A stretch of DNA of 64,000 nucleotides from Deltaproteobacteria bacterium (GTDB lineage Bacteria > Myxococcota > JACPTQ01): NCBI GenBank assembly GCA_016192705.1, contig JACPTQ010000042.1, forward strand, positions 1 through 64,000. The letters run 5' to 3'. A model generated the notes under the pieces. It was given only the letters and a program-made list of their open reading frames with translations. It was not told the origin of the DNA and ran no database searches. A program made the translations under genes and the position numbers. Positions 59,357 through 64,000 of this stretch are shown here, in pieces (the stretch's first letter is position 1; the number at the start of each line of letters is the position of its first letter).

Positions 59357-61324
59357 ATGGTTGTGCATCGCGCAGGCACGGAGTTCACGAAGGCCTCACG
59401 AGTGCCGAGCGGCCCCTCGACAGTTCGGGTCGTCCTTCGTGGCCTCCGTGGCTTCGCGGTGCATCTTGCCACCGTCGCCGTCGCCGCCGCAAATTTCTCG
59501 GCGTGCGGAACCGAGCAGCTCTCGCCCAATGAACCTGTCGAACCGCTCACGCTCGCGCTCATCGGCCCGTCGTCAATTGTCCCGGGCACCGAAATCGAAA
59601 TCACCGGCGCCGGCATTCCCGCGCCCGAAATCGCCGATCTCACCGCAACGTTTCACGGCACGATGACCGACGCACGTGGCGCGCAAAACGGAATCGAGGT
59701 TCGGCTGCCGGTCGATTTCCGCGACCACTCGAAAGTCCGCGTTGCAATCGATGCCGCCGCCATCACCAATTTCGGCGAAGGACGTTTCGCGGGCCAGGTC
59801 ACGCTGCGCGCCGACTATTTCAAGGGCGTAACCGCAATGGCAACCATCGACTACCGCACGACGGTCGCGCGCGCCCTCACCCCAACGATTCGCGGGATGT
59901 CGCCGACCGCCGTTTTTCTCGGCACCGTCGTCGACGTCACCGGCACCGGATTCATCCACGCAAACGAAGGCGAAACCGTGGCACGCATCTCGGGTCAATT
60001 TCGCCCTGAGACAGCCCCTGCGCGCACGATCACCGAAAAGCTCGTCCGCCCGACATTTGTCTCGCGCGAAAAACTCACGTACACAATCGACGCCGACCTC
60101 TTCGGCATCAACCCCGGCACGTTTTCGGGCTCGGTCATCCTCGAAAACCGCCACGCGCAAAACGGCCCCGTTCTCGCGACGCAAGCGTTCACGATCCCGG
60201 CCGTCACAATCGGCACGCCGATGCTCATCGACATTTCGCCGGGCGAAGCGAGCCGCGGGCAGCGGGTACGTTTTCGCGGTCGCGGCTTCATCCCGATCGA
60301 CTCGGCGCGCGACCAAACAACCGTCATTCGCTTCGAAGGCGTCTTTCGCCCCAAGGAAGGCGCCCCCATCTCTTACACCGCGCAGAGCCCATACGATTTC
60401 CTGCCAAAATATGTCGACGGCTCAACGCTCGAACTCGTTCCGTGGGCGACGAAAAACGAAAACGACGAGCTCGAAGGACTCGGCGTCAACATTGGCCGTT
60501 GGGACGGGAAATTCACGCCGATCATCTATAAGAACGGAGCGGCGCAAACGGGCACGACGTTTCGCGGGATCTTCACCATTGTTCCGACGAAACAGGTCGT
60601 GTTTATGAAGTATTTGCCCGGCTTCACCGACAGTTTGCGCAAGTTCGGCCTCCGCAACGTCGAAGTCGAAGTCAAAAAACGCATCGTGGAAGTCGCGCGA
60701 CGCGATTACGCGCGGTGGAACGTCGACTTCCGGGAGGAGCGCCCAACCGACTTCGTCGAATACGCCGTCGTCGAAATTGGCGGCCGCGACCCAAACGGGC
60801 GCAACATGTTTGGCCTCGACAACACCGAAGGCAAAGACCTCGGTAACTTGCGCTTGAACGACGTCATCGGCGGTCGCAACGCCGACACGGAAGAAGAGGG
60901 GGGCGCTGCGTTCGGTGGCGTTTTTGTCGAATCGTTTCTTCAGTTCTCCGCTAAAAGCGCCGACCCGATTCCCATCGCGACGCCCCTCTTCGACCAGATC
61001 TTCGAGCCGCTCATGGCCGATCGCGGCGGACGCCCGGCCGAACGCGACGAATTCCCCGTGGGGCCGCGCGCCGATGTGATCGCCCTCGCCGTGAAGACGC
61101 TCGGAAACATCATCGGCTCGACCATCTCACACGAAGTCGGACACACGCTCGGCATGGCAACGCTCGAGGGCTACTACCACAATCCGATGCCCGGCCCGAA
61201 TCAGCTCATGGACTCGGGCGAAGAGCGCCCGTTTGAAGAGCGCGCCGAACTAAACGGCCAAGGCCCCGCGGCATTTGAGACCGACCACGTCGAATACCTC
61301 GACCGCATCTTGCCGAAACAATAG
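59357..61324 (+). CDS. Exported protein with IPT/TIG-like repeats and a metzincin-like HExxH motif
   Basis: The protein has 655 residues, AAGGAG before the ATG, and a long N-terminus ending in a likely lipobox (AANFSAC-G). Three IPT/TIG-like beta domains follow (LALIGPSSIVPGTEIEITGA; MSPTAVFLGTVVDVTGTGF; LIDISPGEASRGQRVRFRGR). The last third holds ISHEVGHTLGMATLEGYYH and QLMDSGEE: HExxH, a metzincin-type Gly, and a Met-turn-like Met. The third zinc ligand expected three residues after the Gly is Thr, so the site is not canonical. It may be a surface metalloprotease or an inactive derivative, and it is co-transcribed with the PPC-repeat lipoprotein. Confidence 0.8.
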   Translation: MVVHRAGTEFTKASRVPSGPSTVRVVLRGLRGFAVHLATVAVAAANFSACGTEQLSPNEPVEPLTLALIGPSSIVPGTEIEITGAGIPAPEIADLTATFHGTMTDARGAQNGIEVRLPVDFRDHSKVRVAIDAAAITNFGEGRFAGQVTLRADYFKGVTAMATIDYRTTVARALTPTIRGMSPTAVFLGTVVDVTGTGFIHANEGETVARISGQFRPETAPARTITEKLVRPTFVSREKLTYTIDADLFGINPGTFSGSVILENRHAQNGPVLATQAFTIPAVTIGTPMLIDISPGEASRGQRVRFRGRGFIPIDSARDQTTVIRFEGVFRPKEGAPISYTAQSPYDFLPKYVDGSTLELVPWATKNENDELEGLGVNIGRWDGKFTPIIYKNGAAQTGTTFRGIFTIVPTKQVVFMKYLPGFTDSLRKFGLRNVEVEVKKRIVEVARRDYARWNVDFREERPTDFVEYAVVEIGGRDPNGRNMFGLDNTEGKDLGNLRLNDVIGGRNADTEEEGGAAFGGVFVESFLQFSAKSADPIPIATPLFDQIFEPLMADRGGRPAERDEFPVGPRADVIALAVKTLGNIIGSTISHEVGHTLGMATLEGYYHNPMPGPNQLMDSGEERPFEERAELNGQGPAAFETDHVEYLDRILPKQ

Positions 61325-61461
61325 ACGGCCACTGCACCCAATCGGGACGCGGATTCCCGACGTTGCAGATTTCGCTGGCATTTTTTATCGCAGTGTCTAC
61401 ACTCTTAGTTAGCAAGCTCCATGGGGGAGCGGCGACCGAATCTCAACCGGGGGGTTGATTC

Positions 61462-62340
61462 GTGCCGAACTTGCGCCCGTCGCGGACAATAAGAAACGGC
61501 CGTTCCGTTGCCCTTTGGTATGCGTGTGGAGGGGTCGGGATCTCGTTGTTGGTTCCGCTCGCGTACTTCGTGGTTCGCGCCATCGAGCGCGGCGCGGCGC
61601 CAACTTTTGACTGGCTTACAACGGAGTTCTCGTCAGCTCCGGTCTCTTACCTTTTCCTCGTTCTGGCAACGACGGCGGTGCTCGGCGCAACCGGCTTCTG
61701 GCTCGGCCGAAAAGAGGAATCGCTCCGCGCACTCGCCATCACCGACTGCCTCACGGGACTTTCAAACCGACGCTATTTCGATGAACGTGCGGCCGACGAG
61801 CTGCGCCGCGCAAAGCGCTATTCAACTCCCATCGCTGTTGCGGTTTTTGACGTCGACCACCTGAAGCGAATAAACGACGTCCACGGACACCGCGCGGGGG
61901 ATGACGCGCTGCGCTCTGTGGCCGCCGCCATTGGAAACAACGTCCGCGCAAGCGATGTCGCGGCACGCCTCGGTGGCGACGAATTCGTCGTGCTATGTCC
62001 TCACACAACATCTGACGACGCGCGCATCCTCGCCGAGCGCATTCGCGTTGACGTCGACCTCGCGAGCGGCCCCGACCCAAGCCAGCGTGTCACAATTTCC
62101 GGTGGCCTCGCTGATCTCTTGACGGCCCGCGCCCATGCCGTCAACGAAGTCACGGCAGCGGCCGACGCCGCTCTCTACGAAGCGAAAGCCCGCGGGCGAA
62201 ACCGGACCGTCGTTTTCGATGAACGAGAGTCAGAAAGAGCCTTTTTGGATAGGGGCGTCCTACGTCTCGAACAGGAGGAGGAAAAAAATGGTTACGCTCG
62301 ACACCGTGATGCACCAGCCCATCGTGGCGGTTGCGCCTAG
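61462..62340 (+). CDS. Membrane-anchored diguanylate cyclase (GGDEF)
   Basis: The protein has 292 residues, GTG start after GGGGG. Two membrane helices (VALWYACGGVGISLLVPLAYF and SYLFLVLATTAVLGATGFWL) frame a short outside loop with no sensor domain. The GGDEF domain shows LTDCLTG-like opening (ITDCLTGLSNRRYF), FDVDHLKRINDVHGH, the active site RLGGDEF, and the inhibitory RxxD site (RASD) five residues before it. It should make cyclic di-GMP and be product-inhibited. The last ~30 residues pass the domain end and overlap the next gene by 53 nt. Confidence 0.93.
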   Translation: MPNLRPSRTIRNGRSVALWYACGGVGISLLVPLAYFVVRAIERGAAPTFDWLTTEFSSAPVSYLFLVLATTAVLGATGFWLGRKEESLRALAITDCLTGLSNRRYFDERAADELRRAKRYSTPIAVAVFDVDHLKRINDVHGHRAGDDALRSVAAAIGNNVRASDVAARLGGDEFVVLCPHTTSDDARILAERIRVDVDLASGPDPSQRVTISGGLADLLTARAHAVNEVTAAADAALYEAKARGRNRTVVFDERESERAFLDRGVLRLEQEEEKNGYARHRDAPAHRGGCA

Positions 62341-62794
62341 AACGACAGCCGGCGAGGCCCGGAAACTCGCGCAACACAGACACGTCCGCCACCTGCTGGT
62401 CGTCGATAAAGCAGACCTGGTCGGTGTGGTTTGCGTTTGCGACCTTCGCGATGCCGATTGGAGCGAGCCGGTCGAGGAGAGAATGCGGTTTCCCGTCATG
62501 ACGATCGATAAACAAGCGTCCGTTCACGATGCCGCGGCGATTCTGCGAGAGCAGACCATCGGCTGCGTTCCGGTTATCGCGGACGATTCCGTTGTCGGCG
62601 TTGTTTCGCGCGGCGACCTCCTGCGCGCGGGATTGCCGCCCGATGAAGTTCTCGGCACGCACGTCTGCGCCGCGTGTGGCCGGTACCACGACGTTCATCC
62701 GTACAGGCTCGGACCCGACGTACAGTTCTGCGAGGAGTGCCTCGATCGCGCGACACCGGCGAGCGACGATGATGAAGTCGGCGGAGGTGATTGA
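62288..62794 (+). CDS. CBS-pair protein with a C-terminal zinc ribbon (copy 1)
   Basis: The protein has 168 residues. Two CBS domains (VMHQPIVAVAPRTTAGEARK...HLLVVDKADLVGVVCVCDLR; FPVMTIDKQASVHDAAAILR...VGVVSRGDLLRAG) would bind an adenine nucleotide. The tail has CAACGRYHDVHP and FCEECLDRA, a four-Cys zinc-ribbon-like element. AGGAGG precedes the ATG, which lies inside the end of the diguanylate-cyclase gene. The neighbouring gene encodes a close paralogue, so this is a tandem duplication. It probably senses energy state and signals by protein contact. Confidence 0.88.
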   Translation: MVTLDTVMHQPIVAVAPRTTAGEARKLAQHRHVRHLLVVDKADLVGVVCVCDLRDADWSEPVEERMRFPVMTIDKQASVHDAAAILREQTIGCVPVIADDSVVGVVSRGDLLRAGLPPDEVLGTHVCAACGRYHDVHPYRLGPDVQFCEECLDRATPASDDDEVGGGD

Positions 62795-62848
62795 AGTTTT
62801 CTTGCGCGAGGCGCATTCTGTTTAAGGGCCAGAAAGGGGGTAAAGAGA

Positions 62849-63355
62849 ATGGTTACACTCGAAAACGTTATGCATGGACCGCCCGTCGCCGTGTCGCCGC
62901 GAATGCGGGTCGGCGATGCCGCGGTCGTTTCCAGTTGGAAGCACGTGCGGCATCTCCTGGTCCACGACACCAAGCGAATCGTCGGAATCGTTTGCGTGTG
63001 CGACCTTCGCAGCGGCGATCTGCGGGCGCCCGTTTCGCAGCAAATGAAGACAACCATCGTCACCATCGACAAGTCGGCGAGTCTGCACGAGGCCGCGGCG
63101 GCGCTTCGCCAACACGGTGTCGGCTGCCTCCCCGTCATGTCGGATGGAACGATTGTGGGCGTCGTGTCGCGTGGCGATTTGTTGCGCGCCGGGCTTGAAT
63201 CCGACGAGGTTGTGGGCGAGCGACTCTGTTCGTCGTGCCACCGGTACCACGATCTGCGCGCGCTCGGCGACGACACCGACGTTCATTTTTGCGCCGATTG
63301 TCTTGAACGCGCGGCGCCCGCTGTGGACGACGACGAGATCGGCCCGGGCGACTAG
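62849..63355 (+). CDS. CBS-pair protein with a C-terminal zinc ribbon (copy 2)
   Basis: The protein has 168 residues, the same length as copy 1, with the same start MVTL and the same layout: CBS1 (VMHGPPVAVSPRMRVGDAA...HVRHLLVHDTKRIVGIVCVC), CBS2 (IVTIDKSASLHEAAAALRQH...VGVVSRGDLLRAG), then CSSCHRYHDLRA and FCADCLERA. Identity by eye is about half, highest around CDLR and SRGDLLRAG. Its stop overlaps the stop of the minus-strand gene at the window end (CTAG). Confidence 0.88.
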   Translation: MVTLENVMHGPPVAVSPRMRVGDAAVVSSWKHVRHLLVHDTKRIVGIVCVCDLRSGDLRAPVSQQMKTTIVTIDKSASLHEAAAALRQHGVGCLPVMSDGTIVGVVSRGDLLRAGLESDEVVGERLCSSCHRYHDLRALGDDTDVHFCADCLERAAPAVDDDEIGPGD

Positions 63356-64000
63356 TCGGTCGGAAGGTCAGATTCAACCACGACGCCACTGTCAATGACG
63401 CGAACGCGACGAATGCTGACCGGCACGTTTCGACCGCCGATTTTGATCGACGCGGGAATCGCGACCTTCTTCACCATGTCGTGCGTTGTTCCCCACAGCT
63501 CCGATTTCAGCCAAACGCCGACCTCAAAAAGAAAATCGCCGCGCTTTGATACGACGCGAAGCCCATCGGTTTTCACTTCGAGCGACCGATCCGCCGCGAG
63601 TGCGAGCGAGAGCTTCCCTTCGAGCGTCACGACGCCCGCGGGACTCGACAGCTTCCAGAAGTGAACGCGCACCGTGCCGCCGTCCCGTTGGCGCCATTCA
63701 AACGACACGCGAAAATCGCCCTTCGGATCGGGCTTCCCCTTCGCATTGAACCGCGATGGCGCAAGGCCACGCGACATGGCGTAGAGGACGGCATCGAAAA
63801 GCGTCTGCCCGCGAACGAGCATCGTTAGCGCCCACGGCCCGGCCGGGATCGCCATTCCATCGAGGGGATCGTCAGAGGTGGACAGCGTTGTCGTTGCAAC
63901 CGCGACGACCGAATCGTCGGTCGATCGCACGCTCACCGAATTGAGCGGGATTTCCGTACCAGGCTTGAGCGCGGGGAGCGCAAACGAAAAACGCGCGAAC
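63352..64000 (-). CDS. Beta-rich protein of unknown function (5' end beyond the window)
   Basis: The frame stays open to the window edge: upstream of the GTG at 63936 it reads FARFSFALPALKPGTEIPLN, so the true start lies outside and this is a fragment of more than 215 residues. Long beta-like strands dominate (DFRVSFEWRQRDGGTVRVHF, VVTLEGKLSLALAADRSLEV, KVAIPASIKIGGRNVPVSI). An alpha segment TMLVRGQTLFDAVLYAM lies in the middle. No family is recognised. It converges with CBS copy 2, sharing the CTAG at the stops. Confidence 0.6.
   Translation of the reverse strand, partial: FARFSFALPALKPGTEIPLNSVSVRSTDDSVVAVATTTLSTSDDPLDGMAIPAGPWALTMLVRGQTLFDAVLYAMSRGLAPSRFNAKGKPDPKGDFRVSFEWRQRDGGTVRVHFWKLSSPAGVVTLEGKLSLALAADRSLEVKTDGLRVVSKRGDFLFEVGVWLKSELWGTTHDMVKKVAIPASIKIGGRNVPVSIRRVRVIDSGVVVESDLPTD

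Noticed and set aside
61325-61461. A cyclic-di-GMP riboswitch before the diguanylate cyclase gene
   Set aside because: A small GCTCC/GGAGC stem is present, but the GEMM consensus segments are not found in the 137-nt leader.
1-64000. tRNA genes, rRNA, CRISPR arrays, insertion sequences, prophage
   Set aside because: No cloverleaf-like segment with CCA/T-loop pattern, no regularly spaced repeats, no transposase or integrase motif was seen in the gaps; a covariance search could still find a small RNA I missed.

Overview
The window is a contiguous, gene-dense piece of a GC-rich Gram-negative bacterial chromosome. It carries a full LPS-transport block (lptC-lptA-lptB), rpoN and hpf. It also has a dnaB-rplI-rpsR-rpsF-pth-rplY-prs-spoVG-ispE block of the kind found in Myxococcota and other former Deltaproteobacteria, a single-polypeptide (type B) succinate dehydrogenase anchor, many lipoproteins with Asp-Ala-Gly/Pro-rich linkers, and an orphan NtrC-type regulator. 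I infer Myxococcota or a close relative; the species cannot be told. I found no rRNA, tRNA, CRISPR array, transposase or phage genes.

Layout. 1-4.2 kb: a DUF1858-like protein, then a minus-strand stress operon (sigma-54 response regulator, Hsp20, DUF1844 protein, HtrA protease). 4.5-8.8 kb: a small unknown protein, a 1075-aa membrane protein and a coupled methyltransferase. 8.8-12.4 kb: a phosphoesterase lipoprotein, a VapBC-like toxin-antitoxin pair with a palindrome over its start codon, and TypA. 12.4-13.5 kb: a secreted protein and a ruined fluoride locus (fluoride riboswitch, N-terminal half of crcB, C-terminal end of the DUF190 partner). 13.6-17 kb: sdhCAB. 17-24.7 kb: a His-rich membrane protein, two exported proteins (one chagasin-like), an ABC-2 exporter, and a tightly coupled HEAT protein / unknown / diacylglycerol-kinase-like operon.

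24.7-30.6 kb is the most unusual region. It is a four-gene overlapping operon encoding an Hsp70 with an extra beta-rich domain between its nucleotide-binding and substrate-binding parts, a J-like protein without the HPD motif, a short GrpE-like protein and a membrane-anchored repeat protein. It looks like a dedicated, divergent Hsp70 machine. It is followed by a 1840-aa exported helical-repeat protein (30.6-36.1 kb), which has a smaller look-alike at 54.9-56.5 kb.

36.2-42.7 kb is the replication/ribosome/precursor housekeeping block. 42.7-48 kb holds two lipoproteins and a 1047-aa exported Cys-containing protein. 48-51.9 kb is the lptC-lptA-lptB-rpoN-hpf operon. 51.9-54.8 kb is an accessory patch with a ParE/Phd-type toxin-antitoxin pair, an exported protein and a DUF4143 AAA ATPase with a textbook promoter almost touching its ATG. 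56.8-61.3 kb encodes a lipoprotein with four PPC-type repeats followed by a metzincin-like surface protein. 61.4-63.4 kb encodes a membrane diguanylate cyclase overlapping the first of two tandem CBS-domain/zinc-ribbon proteins. The window ends inside a minus-strand gene of unknown function.
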